Source: Sutcliffiella horikoshii
GTDB taxonomy: Bacteria; Bacillota; Bacilli; Bacillales; Bacillaceae_I
NCBI RefSeq assembly: GCF_008180725.1
Contig: NZ_VTEV01000003.1
Span: forward strand, 487,841 to 551,840
Direction of reading: 5' to 3'
Length of the DNA stretch: 64,000 bases
Within the stretch, counting starts at the first letter, position 1; each line of letters begins with the position of its first letter. Position numbers and translations under genes: made by a program. Of the stretch, positions 37,602 to 47,239 are shown in pieces. The notes beneath the pieces are model-generated. The model was not told where the DNA came from, ran no database searches, and saw only the letters and a list, made by a program, of their open reading frames with translations.

Positions 37602-40019
37602 TTAGTTCGCTACAATATTCACAAGCTTCCCTGGAACAGCAATGACTTTGCGTACTGTTTTGCCTTCGATGCTTTCTTTTACCGTGTCATCGGCAAGAGC
37701 GATTTCTTCCATTTTTTCGCGGGTAGCGTCGGATGGAACGTAAAGTTTCGCTTTAAGCTTACCGTTTACTTGGACCACGATTTCGATTTCATCTTCTACT
37801 AGTTTGGATTCATCGAATGTCGGCCATGCCTCATAAGTGATAGTGCCTTCGTTACCAAGCTTTTCCCATAGTTCTTCTGCAATATGTGGGCAGACTGGTG
37901 AAAGCATTTTTACGAAGCCTTCGACGTAATCTTTAGCAATGGTGTCTGCTTTGTACGCTTCATTGATGAAGACCATCATTTGTGAGATAGCCGTGTTGAA
38001 GCGCAAGCCTTCGTAGTCTTCCGTTACTTTTTTCACGGTAGCATGGTACGTTTTCTCTAATGTGTCTTCTTCTGTCACTTCCACAACTTTGGAGCTTAAT
38101 TTGCCGTTTTCTTCCACAAACAATCTCCACACACGGTCAAGGAAGCGGCGGGATCCGTCTAGTCCGTTGGTGGACCATGCGATGGATGCTTCAAGTGGTC
38201 CCATGAACATTTCGTATAGACGAAGTGTGTCGGCACCGTGGGATTCCACGATGTGATCAGGGTTTACGACATTCCCTTTGGATTTACTCATTTTTTCGTT
38301 ATTTTCGCCAAGGATCATTCCTTGGTTGAAAAGTTTTTGGAATGGCTCTTTCGTTGGAACCACACCGATATCGTATAAGAATTTATGCCAGAAGCGAGCG
38401 TAAAGTAAGTGAAGGACGGCGTGCTCTGCTCCACCGATGTAGATGTCGACCGGCAACCATTCTTTTAGTTTTTCAGGGTCAGCTAATTTATCGCTGTTTT
38501 TCGGGTCGATATAGCGCAAGTAGTACCAGCAGCTTCCGCCCCATTGCGGCATAGTGTTTGTCTCTCGACGGCCTTTTTTACCTGTTTCAGGATCTACGAC
38601 ATTCACCCAGTCCTCAATGGCAGCAAGCGGGGATTCGCCTGTACCTGATGGTCGGATCTCAGATGTTTTCGGTAATACAAGCGGCAGCTGATCTTCCGGT
38701 ACCGCTGTTGTTGTGCCATCTTCCCAATGGATGATTGGAATCGGCTCGCCCCAATAACGCTGACGGCTGAACAACCAGTCACGAAGGCGGTAGGATACTT
38801 TCTTTTCGCCTTTTTCGTTAGCTGCTAACCAATCGATCATGTTGGAGATTGCTTCTTCTTTTCCAAGACCATTCAAGAAATCGGAGTTAACGTGCTCCCC
38901 GTCGCCTGTGTATGCTTCTTTGGTAACATCGCCACCTGCAACTACTTCTATGATTGGAAGCTCGAATTTAGTTGCGAATTCCCAGTCGCGCTCGTCATGC
39001 GCCGGTACTGCCATGATGGCACCAGTCCCGTAACTCATCAACACGTAATCGGCAATCCAGATTGGCAATTTCTCTCCGTTAGCAGGGTTTACTGCGAAAG
39101 CACCAGTGAACTCACCGGATTTTTCTTTGGAAAGCTCGGTACGTTCAAGGTCGCTCTTGCTTTGAACTTTTGCGATATACGCTTCTACTGCATCACGCTG
39201 TTCATCAGTTGTGATTTTTTTCACCAAAGGATGCTCAGGAGCAAGTACTGCGTATGTTGCACCGAAAAGTGTGTCTGGACGTGTTGTGAAAACGGTGAAG
39301 TTCTCATCCGTACCGTCGATGCTGAAATGTACATTCGCACCTTCTGAACGTCCGATCCAGTTGCGTTGCATATCTTTTAAGCTTTCCGGCCAATCCAATT
39401 CGTTTAAGTCTTCCAATAGACGATCTGCGTATTCGGTAATTCTAAGGATCCATTGTCGCATTGGACGGCGTTCTACCGGATGACCTCCACGTTCGGATTT
39501 CCCGTCAATTACTTCTTCGTTTGCTAAAACTGTACCTAATGCAGGGCACCAGTTTACTGGAACTTCATCCACATATGCCAATCCTTTTTCGTAAAGCTTT
39601 AAGAAGATCCATTGTGTCCATTTATAGTACTCGGGATCAGTTGTGTTTACTTCGCGATCCCAGTCATAGGAGAAGCCTAGGGACTTGATTTGTCTGCGGA
39701 ATGTGTTGATGTTTTGTTCCGTAAATTCTGCTGGGTCGTTTCCTGTGTCTAAAGCATATTGCTCTGCAGGTAGACCGAATGCATCCCACCCCATTGGATG
39801 AAGGACGTTTTGTCCTTGCATTCGCTTCATACGGGACAGGATATCTGTTGCTGTATATCCTTCTGGGTGACCTACGTGCAGGCCTGCTCCAGATGGATAT
39901 GGGAACATGTCTAGTGCGTAGAATTTTTCTTTCCCTTTTTCTTCTTGCGTTTTAAATGTTTTGTTTTCTTCCCAATACTTTTGCCATTTTTGTTCAATGG
40001 ACTGATGTTGAAATGACAT
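37602..40019 (-). CDS. leuS: Leucyl-tRNA synthetase
   Basis: An 805-residue class I synthetase of standard bacterial length. The HIGH motif is HVGH (48-51) within [12 protein letters not shown], the CP1 editing domain lies at about 220-415 ([22 protein letters not shown]), and KMSKS is at residues 576-580. The C-terminal anticodon and VNGKLK regions are intact. It charges tRNA-Leu and edits mischarged products. AGGAGGAAG lies before the ATG. Expression is controlled by the Leu T-box upstream. Confidence 0.98.
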   Translation of the reverse strand: MSFQHQSIEQKWQKYWEENKTFKTQEEKGKEKFYALDMFPYPSGAGLHVGHPEGYTATDILSRMKRMQGQNVLHPMGWDAFGLPAEQYALDTGNDPAEFTEQNINTFRRQIKSLGFSYDWDREVNTTDPEYYKWTQWIFLKLYEKGLAYVDEVPVNWCPALGTVLANEEVIDGKSERGGHPVERRPMRQWILRITEYADRLLEDLNELDWPESLKDMQRNWIGRSEGANVHFSIDGTDENFTVFTTRPDTLFGATYAVLAPEHPLVKKITTDEQRDAVEAYIAKVQSKSDLERTELSKEKSGEFTGAFAVNPANGEKLPIWIADYVLMSYGTGAIMAVPAHDERDWEFATKFELPIIEVVAGGDVTKEAYTGDGEHVNSDFLNGLGKEEAISNMIDWLAANEKGEKKVSYRLRDWLFSRQRYWGEPIPIIHWEDGTTTAVPEDQLPLVLPKTSEIRPSGTGESPLAAIEDWVNVVDPETGKKGRRETNTMPQWGGSCWYYLRYIDPKNSDKLADPEKLKEWLPVDIYIGGAEHAVLHLLYARFWHKFLYDIGVVPTKEPFQKLFNQGMILGENNEKMSKSKGNVVNPDHIVESHGADTLRLYEMFMGPLEASIAWSTNGLDGSRRFLDRVWRLFVEENGKLSSKVVEVTEEDTLEKTYHATVKKVTEDYEGLRFNTAISQMMVFINEAYKADTIAKDYVEGFVKMLSPVCPHIAEELWEKLGNEGTITYEAWPTFDESKLVEDEIEIVVQVNGKLKAKLYVPSDATREKMEEIALADDTVKESIEGKTVRKVIAVPGKLVNIVAN

Positions 40020-40051
40020 CTTTTCTTCCTCCTGTTAACTCAAATAAATAC

Positions 40052-40325
40052 AAAAAACCCCTCATCCCAATAAAGGGACGAGAGGTTTGAATATACTTAA
40101 CCTACCGCGGTACCACCCAGATTATTATCACAAATATGATAATCACTCGAATCCTTAACGCGGATGATACGGCGAAATATTACTGCCTTCCATTTAGAAG
40201 GGTTCACACCTGCTACTCCAAGGCGAGTTCATGTCCGATCGTTTGTTGACTTCCACCACCCGTCAACTCTCTATGCTCGTTTCGTCCACTACTAATCCTT
40301 TTCAACGTAAAAGTTTTAGTTGTTA
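40052..40325 (-). promoter_or_regulatory. Leucine T-box leader of leuS (specifier CUC)
   Basis: The T-box sequence GGGTGGTACCGCG lies at 40106-40118 on the minus strand. Upstream is a long stem I with a specifier codon CTC at 40225-40227 (in GAACTCGCC) and a GGTGTGAACC element. The intrinsic terminator CCTCTCGTCCC/GGGATGAGGGG with six T is at 40052-40088. Uncharged tRNA-Leu should stabilise the antiterminator and raise leuS expression. Confidence 0.93.
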
Positions 40326-40331
40326 GTTTGT

Positions 40332-40360
40332 ATTGTAATGAATTTAGTAAAAAACTGCAA
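40332..40360 (-). promoter_or_regulatory. Sigma-A promoter of the leuS T-box transcript
   Basis: TTGCAG, 17 bp, TACAAT on the minus strand just upstream of the T-box stem I. Confidence 0.8.
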
Positions 40361-40421
40361 GGGGTATTTTCACTAATATTCATTATGGACGTTTTTTGAA
40401 ATAGTATACAGCAGCTTACTT

Positions 40422-41198
40422 TTATTGCACCGTATACCCACCATCAATCACGACTGCCTGACCGGTAACGCCGCCAGCAGCGTCACTGCTTAAGAACATT
40501 GCATAATCGGCTATTTCTTTTACATCTAGCAGTCTCCGCTGTGGAACCAATGGGTAAATGACTTCTTCCAGCACTTTTTCCAAAGGCACCTTTCTTGTTT
40601 CTGCAAGATCCTTCAATTGACCTCGGACAAGCGGAGTATCGACATAGCCAGGACACAGTGCATTGACAGTGATTCCATCTGCTGCCCCCTCTAAGGCAGA
40701 CACCTTTGTCAGACCAATCACTCCGTGTTTTGCACTGTTATATGCCGCTTTCCCGGCAAATCCAACCAAGCCATTAATGGAAGCCATGTTCAATATCCTT
40801 CCGAATCCTTGAGCTTTCATTACAGGAAAAGCATGCTTTGTCGCGACAAATGGTGCGACGAGCATCACGCGAGTAAGGAGCTCAAACTTTTCAGTCGGGA
40901 AGTCTTCCAACATAGAAACATATTGAAGTCCCGCATTATTAATCAATACATCCAACCTTCCGAATTCAGAAACCGTTGCATCAATTGCAGATTTGAGCTC
41001 TTCTTCAGACGTTACATCGCAACGCAATCCTCTAGCTGTCAAACCAAGGCGATTTAATCCTTCTCCGGCCTCCACGACATTCTCTTCATGCAGATCCGTC
41101 AGCACGACCTTTGCACCAGCTTCGGCAAATTGTTTTCCTATTTCGTATCCTATTCCTTGGGCTGCTCCCGTAATGAGAACAACTTTATCTTTTACCAC
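40422..41198 (-). CDS. 3-hydroxybutyrate dehydrogenase (SDR family)
   Basis: A 258-residue short-chain dehydrogenase. The NAD loop is VLITGAAQGIGYEIG, followed by INNAGLQ and the catalytic YNSAKHG with the upstream Ser in NMASINGLVG. The sequence near the C-terminus (NALCPGYVDTPLVRGQL, VPQRRLLDVKEIA) is typical of D-3-hydroxybutyrate dehydrogenases, which oxidise 3-hydroxybutyrate to acetoacetate. GTG start with AAAGGAG 9 nt upstream. It is 29 bp downstream of the permease gene and shares its sigma-54 promoter. Confidence 0.87.
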   Translation of the reverse strand: MVKDKVVLITGAAQGIGYEIGKQFAEAGAKVVLTDLHEENVVEAGEGLNRLGLTARGLRCDVTSEEELKSAIDATVSEFGRLDVLINNAGLQYVSMLEDFPTEKFELLTRVMLVAPFVATKHAFPVMKAQGFGRILNMASINGLVGFAGKAAYNSAKHGVIGLTKVSALEGAADGITVNALCPGYVDTPLVRGQLKDLAETRKVPLEKVLEEVIYPLVPQRRLLDVKEIADYAMFLSSDAAGGVTGQAVVIDGGYTVQ

Positions 41199-41227
41199 TG
41201 CTCCAAACTCCTTTCAGGAAAAAAATA

Positions 41228-42550
41228 TTAGATTCCTAGTCCCATAGAGAATAATGCGATAGCAATAGCCAATCCAATCAACGGAACGATGACCGTCAAT
41301 GCTGCAACTGGCCCATATGCCGCCTGATGCGTTTCCCCACAGATTGCTCGGACGGTCGTTACAACATAACCGTTATGTGGCAAGGAATCGAGCGCACCGG
41401 AAGAAATTGCAACAGTACGGTGAAGTGCCTCGGGATTTACGCCCATGTCCATATAATGTGGGGCAATTAATGGCAAGGCAATTACCTGGCCGCCAGAAGC
41501 TGATCCTGTCATACCTGCGATTACGCTGACTGCAATTGCTGCACCTATTAACGGGCTGCCCGGGATGTTGGTCATTGCCTCAACGACCGTGCCGAATGCA
41601 GGCACCGCTTTGGCGACTCCGCCAAAACCTACTACTGCAGCAGTGTTACCGATAGCAATCAAAGCACCCATTGTCCCTTCTGAAATTGCATTCCAAAAAT
41701 CCTTAAAGTATTTTCTGCCAAGTACATAAGTTGTGATGATACCGCCAAGTAAAGCGATAATTAGAGCAGATTGCTTCAAATCATCATGGAAAATGAAAGA
41801 GATAATTAAAACTACTGCTAATGGAATAAAACTCAATAAAGGATTCGGAAGTGGCCTATTTCCATCAATTGTAGGGTCACTATCTCTAGAAACAAACGTC
41901 TCTCCTCGACCAACCGCTTTGGTAATCATTCGTTTCAACCACCAATATCCGAAAATCATCATAAACACCGCAACAAGCACACTTACTTCCCAACCTGCAT
42001 ATGGGGTTGTATCCAAGTACGGAATTGGAATCCAGTTCTGAATTTCTGGAGACCCTGCAGAAGTCATCGTAAAAGTTACAGATCCAAATGCCAGTGCAGC
42101 CGGAATAAATCGGCGCGGCAAGTTAGCTTGTTTGAACAAGCTGATTGCCATTGGATAAACGGAGAATGCAACAACGAACAAGCTTACTCCTCCGTAAGTT
42201 AAAATCGCACAAGCAGCAACAATAGCTAGAACAGCAAATTTCATGCCCAGCTTATCCACAACCAATCTGGAAACGGAATCTGCCGCTCCGCTATCCTCCA
42301 TTACTTTTCCGAAAATGGCACCAAGCAAGAACATAAGGTACCAGGAAGTCACAAAGGACGAGAAGCCGCCCATATAACTACTGACAAAGTTGACTTCCCC
42401 TTCAGCTACTAGTTGTGGAAATAACGGCATTCCACTTAAAAGAGCGACAAATAATGCTGACAGAGGACCTACTACAAGAAGGTTCATCCCTCTCATCGTT
42501 AAAAAAATTAATAATGCCAAACCACCAATAAGACCGATCATGCTCCACAT
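41228..42550 (-). CDS. GntP family permease, probable 3-hydroxybutyrate/short organic acid transporter
   Basis: A 440-residue protein with about 12 membrane helices. The patterns LTYGGVSLFVVAFSVYPMA and MTGSASGGQVIALPLIAP and the C-terminal SSGALDSLPHNGYVVTTVRA place it in the GntP family. In B. subtilis the relative YxjC is linked to 3-hydroxybutyrate genes. The pairing here with a hydroxybutyrate dehydrogenase suggests the same substrate. AAAGGGG lies 8 nt before the ATG. Control appears to be by sigma-54, an enhancer-binding activator and CcpA. Confidence 0.85.
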   Translation of the reverse strand: MWSMIGLIGGLALLIFLTMRGMNLLVVGPLSALFVALLSGMPLFPQLVAEGEVNFVSSYMGGFSSFVTSWYLMFLLGAIFGKVMEDSGAADSVSRLVVDKLGMKFAVLAIVAACAILTYGGVSLFVVAFSVYPMAISLFKQANLPRRFIPAALAFGSVTFTMTSAGSPEIQNWIPIPYLDTTPYAGWEVSVLVAVFMMIFGYWWLKRMITKAVGRGETFVSRDSDPTIDGNRPLPNPLLSFIPLAVVLIISFIFHDDLKQSALIIALLGGIITTYVLGRKYFKDFWNAISEGTMGALIAIGNTAAVVGFGGVAKAVPAFGTVVEAMTNIPGSPLIGAAIAVSVIAGMTGSASGGQVIALPLIAPHYMDMGVNPEALHRTVAISSGALDSLPHNGYVVTTVRAICGETHQAAYGPVAALTVIVPLIGLAIAIALFSMGLGI

Positions 42551-42576
42551 TTTTCTTTCCCCCTTTTTCTCCTTTT

Positions 42577-42590
42577 GGTAAACGCTTACA
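42577..42590. promoter_or_regulatory. cre-like CcpA operator downstream of the sigma-54 start site
   Basis: GGTAAACGCTTACA differs by one base from the strong cre sequence TGTAAACGCTTACA. It lies between the expected transcription start (about 42627) and the permease ATG, a place where CcpA would act as a roadblock. Confidence 0.7.
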
Positions 42591-42638
42591 AAATGTCGTA
42601 AACTTTTTACCTATTATTTTTCTTTCCGTATTTATCAA

Positions 42639-42654
42639 TGCAAGAAGCGTGCCA
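42639..42654 (-). promoter_or_regulatory. Sigma-54 (-24/-12) promoter of the hydroxybutyrate operon
   Basis: On the minus strand TGGCAC, 5 bp, TTGCA matches the sigma-54 consensus in every position. It lies about 90 bp upstream of the GntP permease start and next to a sigma-54 activator gene. Confidence 0.9.
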
Positions 42655-42697
42655 ACTAAATAGTTTAATTGTTTCAATATTTCGAACAAAAAGTTTT

Positions 42698-42777
42698 TCC
42701 GGAAATCTGGACAAAACAGACGAACTGCTATAAAACAAAGGAGTCCAGATATCTGGAATGTTTTCCGGAAATCTGGA
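42698..42777. promoter_or_regulatory. Three upstream activator dyads (candidate enhancer sites)
   Basis: TCCGGAAATCTGGA at 42698-42711, TCCAGATATCTGGA at 42744-42757 (a perfect palindrome) and TCCGGAAATCTGGA at 42764-42777. They lie about 50-140 bp upstream of the -24 element, the normal place for an enhancer-binding protein. Spacing between centres is 46 and 20 bp. The adjacent activator is the obvious candidate ligand. Confidence 0.7.
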
Positions 42778-42801
42778 CTCTTAAACCAAAAGTCTTGATG
42801 G

Positions 42802-44172
42802 CTATTTTATCTCGTATTTCTTTAACTTTTCATAGAGGCTTGATTTACTAATACCAAGTTGTTTCGCTGTAATCAACTTGTCCTGTTGGAACTTTTCTAA
42901 CGTTTGAAGGATAGCCTGTCTCTCTGCATCCTCTAACGTTTCTTTTAACGGTTTGGAGCCAATTGGAATGGTATAGGAATCTCTTAAGTAATCTGGAAGT
43001 GCTTCCGATGTCAGTTTTTCACCTTTGGATAAATGTACAGCAGCTTGAATGACATTTTCAAGTTCCCTTATATTCCCCGGCCACCTGTAACGCAACAATG
43101 CATTAAGTGCTTCCTCAGTAACAGATGTCACCCTTCTACCTGTCCGTTTACAAATCTTTTGAATAAAATGCTCAACAAGCAGCGGAATATCTTCCGTTCT
43201 CTCTCTTAAGGAAGGAATTTGAAAAGGTATAACATGAATGCGATAATAAAGGTCCTCTCGGAACCGCTTTTCTTCCATCATCTTTTCTAGCGGTCGGTTA
43301 GTCGCTGCAATCACACGCACATTCACTTGTATCGGCTTTATAGCACCAACCGGCTCCACTTCTCCTTCTTGCAAGGCACGCAAAAGCTTAATTTGCATAG
43401 GCAGGGACATGTCCCCAATCTCATCAAGAAACAGCGTACCACCATCAGCAAGCATAAATTTCCCCTTTTTCCCGCCTTTTTTGGCTCCTGTAAAGGCTCC
43501 TTCTTCATATCCAAACAATTCGGATTCCAAAAGATGCTCTGGGATCGCAGCACAATTCAATTTGATAAAAGGCATTTGACTTCGGTCGCTTAGCTGATGG
43601 ATGCTATGCGCAAACAGTTCCTTTCCCGTTCCGCTTTCTCCCCTAATGAGGATGGATACATCACTTGCGGCAATCTGCTTTACCTTCTCTTTTAACAGTT
43701 TGATAAGCTTTGAGTTTCCGATAATATCCTCTAGCGTGTACTTCACACCTGTTTGTTGCTCGTATTCTTGTAGATAGTTTCGGATTCTCCCGAGCATGCT
43801 TTTCACATGACTGTTCATTTTATCCCATTCACTAGTGTCCCTGAAAATTACCGTACCATATGCACCAATTACTTCACCGTTTTTATTAAAAATAGGCACA
43901 CGATTGGCTATCATGTAGTTTCCTCTTATATATTGAAGGTCGGCTAGCTCTTCCTTTCCCGTCTTGACCACTTCATGCATCCTGGTGTTTTCTATGACTT
44001 GTGTTACGTGCTGTCCTATGACTTCTTTATTGTCTACCCCGATAAAATCACAATAACTATCATTCATGTAGATAATTTTACCTTCATGATTGACCACCAC
44101 GATCCATTCAAAAGCGTTGGCAATAATGGTATCCATCATTTCATCTGTAAGTAAGCTTTCTTTTACTCCCAT
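42802..44172 (-). CDS. Sigma-54-dependent transcriptional activator (PAS-AAA+-Fis)
   Basis: A 456-residue enhancer-binding protein. An N-terminal PAS domain (about 15-125) is the likely sensor. The AAA+ domain (about 145-375) has Walker A GESGTGKE (178-185), the sigma-54 contact loop GAFTGA (225-230) and Walker B GTLFLDEIGD (245-254). A Fis-type HTH ends the protein (about 415-456, LITAKQLGISKSSLYEKL). It should remodel sigma-54 polymerase using ATP at the promoter at 42639. The effector is unknown; 3-hydroxybutyrate or a metabolite is a fair guess. AGGAGGGG lies before the ATG. Confidence 0.92.
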   Translation of the reverse strand: MGVKESLLTDEMMDTIIANAFEWIVVVNHEGKIIYMNDSYCDFIGVDNKEVIGQHVTQVIENTRMHEVVKTGKEELADLQYIRGNYMIANRVPIFNKNGEVIGAYGTVIFRDTSEWDKMNSHVKSMLGRIRNYLQEYEQQTGVKYTLEDIIGNSKLIKLLKEKVKQIAASDVSILIRGESGTGKELFAHSIHQLSDRSQMPFIKLNCAAIPEHLLESELFGYEEGAFTGAKKGGKKGKFMLADGGTLFLDEIGDMSLPMQIKLLRALQEGEVEPVGAIKPIQVNVRVIAATNRPLEKMMEEKRFREDLYYRIHVIPFQIPSLRERTEDIPLLVEHFIQKICKRTGRRVTSVTEEALNALLRYRWPGNIRELENVIQAAVHLSKGEKLTSEALPDYLRDSYTIPIGSKPLKETLEDAERQAILQTLEKFQQDKLITAKQLGISKSSLYEKLKKYEIK

Positions 44173-44249
44173 CTATACCCCTCCTGCTTATCTGAAATAA
44201 ATATATCACAAAAATCAGATAGTAATGAGAGCGATTTCATAAATAAAAT

Positions 44250-44287
44250 AAAGCCGATGAAGCGAAAGTACTTCATCGGCTTTATTT
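44250..44287. terminator. Terminator of the VOC-family gene
   Basis: AAAGCCGATGAAG/CTTCATCGGCTTT with an 8-nt loop and T-rich flanks on both sides, adjacent to the VOC gene stop on the minus strand. Confidence 0.8.
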
Positions 44288-44301
44288 CATGTAGGTTCTG
44301 A

Positions 44302-44682
44302 TCAGCAATTACATACCATGACTACATTACCATCGGGATCTTTAATGTTAAACCACGCTGTCTCTCCTACCCACTCTATCTCCCGTGTCACTTCAATGCC
44401 TTTTGATTGGATATATTGATAAGCTTCATCAATGTCTGGTGCATAAAAATTGAATAAAGGTGCATTGCTCGGAACATGCTTAAATCCTGGATCAAAGGTG
44501 TGATCATCTAGTGTCAACGAACTGCTTCCTACTAAGGGGATGTTGTACACAGGCGATTGTACCAATTCTGGGTTGAGGTCCAACCCAAGTAGATCAGAGT
44601 ACCACTTAGCGGATTTACTTAGATTAGATACGTGAATAAACACACCATTCATTTGATTTTTAATTGGCAATGTTTTTTGCAT
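44302..44682 (-). CDS. VOC (glyoxalase/bleomycin-resistance fold) family protein
   Basis: A 126-residue protein with two βαβββ halves: FIHVSNLSKSAKWYSDLLGL and FYAPDIDEAYQYIQSKGIEV ending FNIKDPDGNVVMVCNC. The fold holds a metal or small-molecule ligand, but the family is too broad to name a substrate. ATG at 44682 is chosen because AAAAGGAGGG lies upstream; the longer frame to 44793 has no site. Probably single-gene. Confidence 0.82.
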   Translation of the reverse strand: MQKTLPIKNQMNGVFIHVSNLSKSAKWYSDLLGLDLNPELVQSPVYNIPLVGSSSLTLDDHTFDPGFKHVPSNAPLFNFYAPDIDEAYQYIQSKGIEVTREIEWVGETAWFNIKDPDGNVVMVCNC

Positions 44683-44833
44683 GTTTCTTCGCCCTCCTTT
44701 TAGGTTCACTTGATTACTATTCGGTATTTTATGTAAAATCCCTTTGAAAATTTGGAAGCTTGTAAGCAATAATGAAAACCGAGCAATTGGCATTTCTATT
44801 TATCTTATAAACTTTTGCTTATTAGATAAACGT

Positions 44834-45115
44834 CGCTGTTGATTTCCGCAAATGGCTTCGCTTTCCTAGGGGCACTGCTGGAGCCTCCTCGGCAAGCCTG
44901 CGGGGTCTCCACCTAGCGCTATCTCCCTCAGGAGTCTTCGCCTTTTGCTCCAATCAACAGCTATAAATTTCGAAAACTAAGAGTTAATGCTTTATCAGTT
45001 AATCTAGATAAATACCTCTTCATAAACCCTTCATTGAATGAAGTCATCTTGTTGATTGGAGTGGAAAACGCGTAGACGCCCGTAGGCAAGCGAAGCGCCT
45101 GGAACAGAGATCAAC
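44834..45115. repeat. Composite repeat, second locus (copies 7 and 8)
   Basis: Arm A (44834-44962) is nearly identical to arm A at 12377, with better terminal pairing (GCTGTTGATT/AATCAACAGC). Arm B (45051-45115) is the inverted copy but lacks about 55 internal bases compared with 12591-12708. The spacer still matches the other locus in patches (CAGTTAA, AAATACCT, ATAAACC, TGAATGAAG). It lies downstream of htpG's terminator and upstream of nothing obvious on either strand. Confidence 0.75.
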
Positions 45116-45140
45116 TATATTAAACTCTTCCTCAATTAAC

Positions 45141-45177
45141 AAAAAAACCAATCCCACTCATTAAAGAGCAGGGTTGG
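45141..45177 (-). terminator. Terminator of htpG
   Basis: CCAACCCTGCTC/GAGTGGGATTGG stem with a 6-nt loop and seven T on the minus strand. Confidence 0.8.
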
Positions 45178-45191
45178 CCTGTATTATTTTC

Positions 45192-47072
45192 TTACACCAT
45201 TACTTTGCAGATATCATTTGTAAACTCAACAGGATCTTCAAGTGGCAAACCTTCAATCAATAATGCTTGGCTGTACAATAGGTTTGTGTACAACGCAAGT
45301 TTTTCACGATCTCCCTCATGCGCACTTTTCAACGCAGTAAACACTTCATGGTTTGTGTTTATTTCCAGTACCTTATTAGCCTTGATATTTTGGTTATCCG
45401 GCATCGCACTAAGGATTTTTTCCATCTCAATGGTTACTTCTCCCTCAGTTGAAAGGCAGACTGGATGTGTTTTTAAACGCTTAGATACCTTAACCGCTGA
45501 AACTTTATCAGCAAGGATCTCCTTCATCGCTTCAAACATTTCTTTGTTAGCTTCTTGCTCGGATTCCGTTTGCTTGTCATCTTCTTCAGATTCAATTCCA
45601 AGATCGCCGCTTGATACGTTTTTGAACTCTTTCTCTTTGTAATTCATCAGTATCTTGATAGCGAACTCATCAATATCTTCTGTAAAATAAAGCATTTCAT
45701 ATCCTTTATCCGATACAAGCTCTGTTTGAGGGAGCTTTTCAATTCTTGCTTTGGACTCACCCGTTGCATAGTAAATATACTTTTGGTCCTCTTTCATGCG
45801 GGAGATATACTCATCTAATGTCACAAGTTTTTTCTCTGTGGAAGAATAGAACATGAGCAAGTCTTGTAACTGCTCTTTGTTAGCTCCATATTCCGCATAA
45901 ACTCCATACTTTAATTGACGGCCGAACGCCTCAAAGAATTTCTCGTATTTCTCGCGCTCGTCTTTCATCATGCCAAGCAAGGCACTCTTAATTTTCTTTG
46001 CCAAGTTCTTCGCGATGAACTTCAGCTGACGATCTTGCTGCAGCATTTCACGAGAGATGTTAAGGGAAAGATCTTCAGAATCTACCAACCCTTTCACAAA
46101 ACTGAAATGGTCAGGCAGTAAGTCCGCACACTTGTTCATAATTAGTACGCCACTCGAATATAGCTCCAACCCTTTTTCGAATTCTTTAGAATAGTAATCG
46201 AATGGGATACTCTCTGGAACATATAAAATAGAGTTATAGCGAATTGTACCATCTACACTAATATGAAGATGCTTTAACGGCTTGTCGAAACCATAGTGCT
46301 TTTCATGATAAAATTTCTCATAATCTTCATCAGTCAATTCTGATTTGTTTTTACGCCAGATCGGCACCATGCTGTTAATGGTTTGCTCTTCTGTTACTTC
46401 TACTAGTTCCTCTTCGTTGTCCGCTTTCGGTTTGGACGTCGTAACATCCATCTTAATTGGGTAGCGAATAAAGTCGGAATATTTTTTGATGATGGACTTT
46501 AATCTGTACTCTTCAAAGTACTCGTCATAGCTTTCGTCTTCTGTATTTTCTTTTATTTTCAAAACGATTTCGGTACCGACAGAGTCTTTTTCGGCAGGCT
46601 GAATTGTATACCCATCCGCACCTTCTGATTCCCATCTGTACGCCTCATCGCTGCCAAGTGCTCTACTTGTCACCGTCACTACATCCGCAACCATGAATGC
46701 CGCATAGAAGCCAACACCAAATTGTCCGATGATGTCATGTCCGTCTTTGATTTCATTTTCTTTTTTAAATGCCAAGGAACCACTTTTTGCAATAACACCA
46801 AGGTTTGCTTCTAGCTCCTCTTTTGTCATCCCAATACCTGTATCCACAATGGTTAAGGTTCTGTTTTCTTTATTTGGGATAACTTTTACAAAATAGTTGT
46901 CTTTTTCGAATGTAAGAGAATCATCTGTTAATGCGCGATAATAAATTTTATCCATTGCATCACTTGCATTGGAGATGAGCTCACGTAGAAATACCTCACG
47001 TTGGGAGTAGATGGAGTTGATCATCATTTCTAGCAGTCGTTTAGATTCAGCTTGGAATTCTTTTTTTGTCAT
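45192..47072 (-). CDS. htpG: Chaperone HtpG (Hsp90)
   Basis: A 626-residue Hsp90 of standard bacterial length. The N-terminal GHKL ATPase has [27 protein letters not shown] and [16 protein letters not shown]. The middle domain follows with [17 protein letters not shown], and the C-terminal dimerisation region ends the protein. It folds or protects client proteins under stress. AAGGAG lies before the ATG. A perfect CIRCE operator sits 38 bp upstream, so HrcA control is expected, unlike in B. subtilis. Confidence 0.97.
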   Translation of the reverse strand: MTKKEFQAESKRLLEMMINSIYSQREVFLRELISNASDAMDKIYYRALTDDSLTFEKDNYFVKVIPNKENRTLTIVDTGIGMTKEELEANLGVIAKSGSLAFKKENEIKDGHDIIGQFGVGFYAAFMVADVVTVTSRALGSDEAYRWESEGADGYTIQPAEKDSVGTEIVLKIKENTEDESYDEYFEEYRLKSIIKKYSDFIRYPIKMDVTTSKPKADNEEELVEVTEEQTINSMVPIWRKNKSELTDEDYEKFYHEKHYGFDKPLKHLHISVDGTIRYNSILYVPESIPFDYYSKEFEKGLELYSSGVLIMNKCADLLPDHFSFVKGLVDSEDLSLNISREMLQQDRQLKFIAKNLAKKIKSALLGMMKDEREKYEKFFEAFGRQLKYGVYAEYGANKEQLQDLLMFYSSTEKKLVTLDEYISRMKEDQKYIYYATGESKARIEKLPQTELVSDKGYEMLYFTEDIDEFAIKILMNYKEKEFKNVSSGDLGIESEEDDKQTESEQEANKEMFEAMKEILADKVSAVKVSKRLKTHPVCLSTEGEVTIEMEKILSAMPDNQNIKANKVLEINTNHEVFTALKSAHEGDREKLALYTNLLYSQALLIEGLPLEDPVEFTNDICKVMV

Positions 47073-47109
47073 GTTCTGATTTCTCCTTCCAAATATGTAT
47101 GACTATATT

Positions 47110-47136
47110 TTAGCACTCTCAAACGACGAGTGCTAA
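47110..47136. promoter_or_regulatory. CIRCE operator (HrcA) upstream of htpG
   Basis: TTAGCACTC, 9 bp, GAGTGCTAA is a perfect match to CIRCE. It lies between the htpG promoter and its ribosome binding site, as at groE and dnaK operons. Confidence 0.95.
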
Positions 47137-47150
47137 TACTCTATAAAATA

Positions 47151-47178
47151 ATTATCATATTTGGATATTTTATGTCAA
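47151..47178 (-). promoter_or_regulatory. Sigma-A promoter of htpG
   Basis: TTGACA, 16 bp, GATAAT on the minus strand, ending 14 bp upstream of CIRCE. The start site would fall just before the operator. Confidence 0.75.
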
Positions 47179-47190
47179 TAGAAATGGACG

Positions 47191-47230
47191 AAAAAACGGT
47201 GCGATTCGATTATTTGAATCACACCGTTTA
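47191..47230 (-). terminator. Terminator of the MFS gene
   Basis: AACGGTG-GATTC pairs with GAATC-CACCGTT on the minus strand, followed by six T, 10 bp after the MFS stop. Confidence 0.75.
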
Positions 47231-47239
47231 GTTGCTTGT

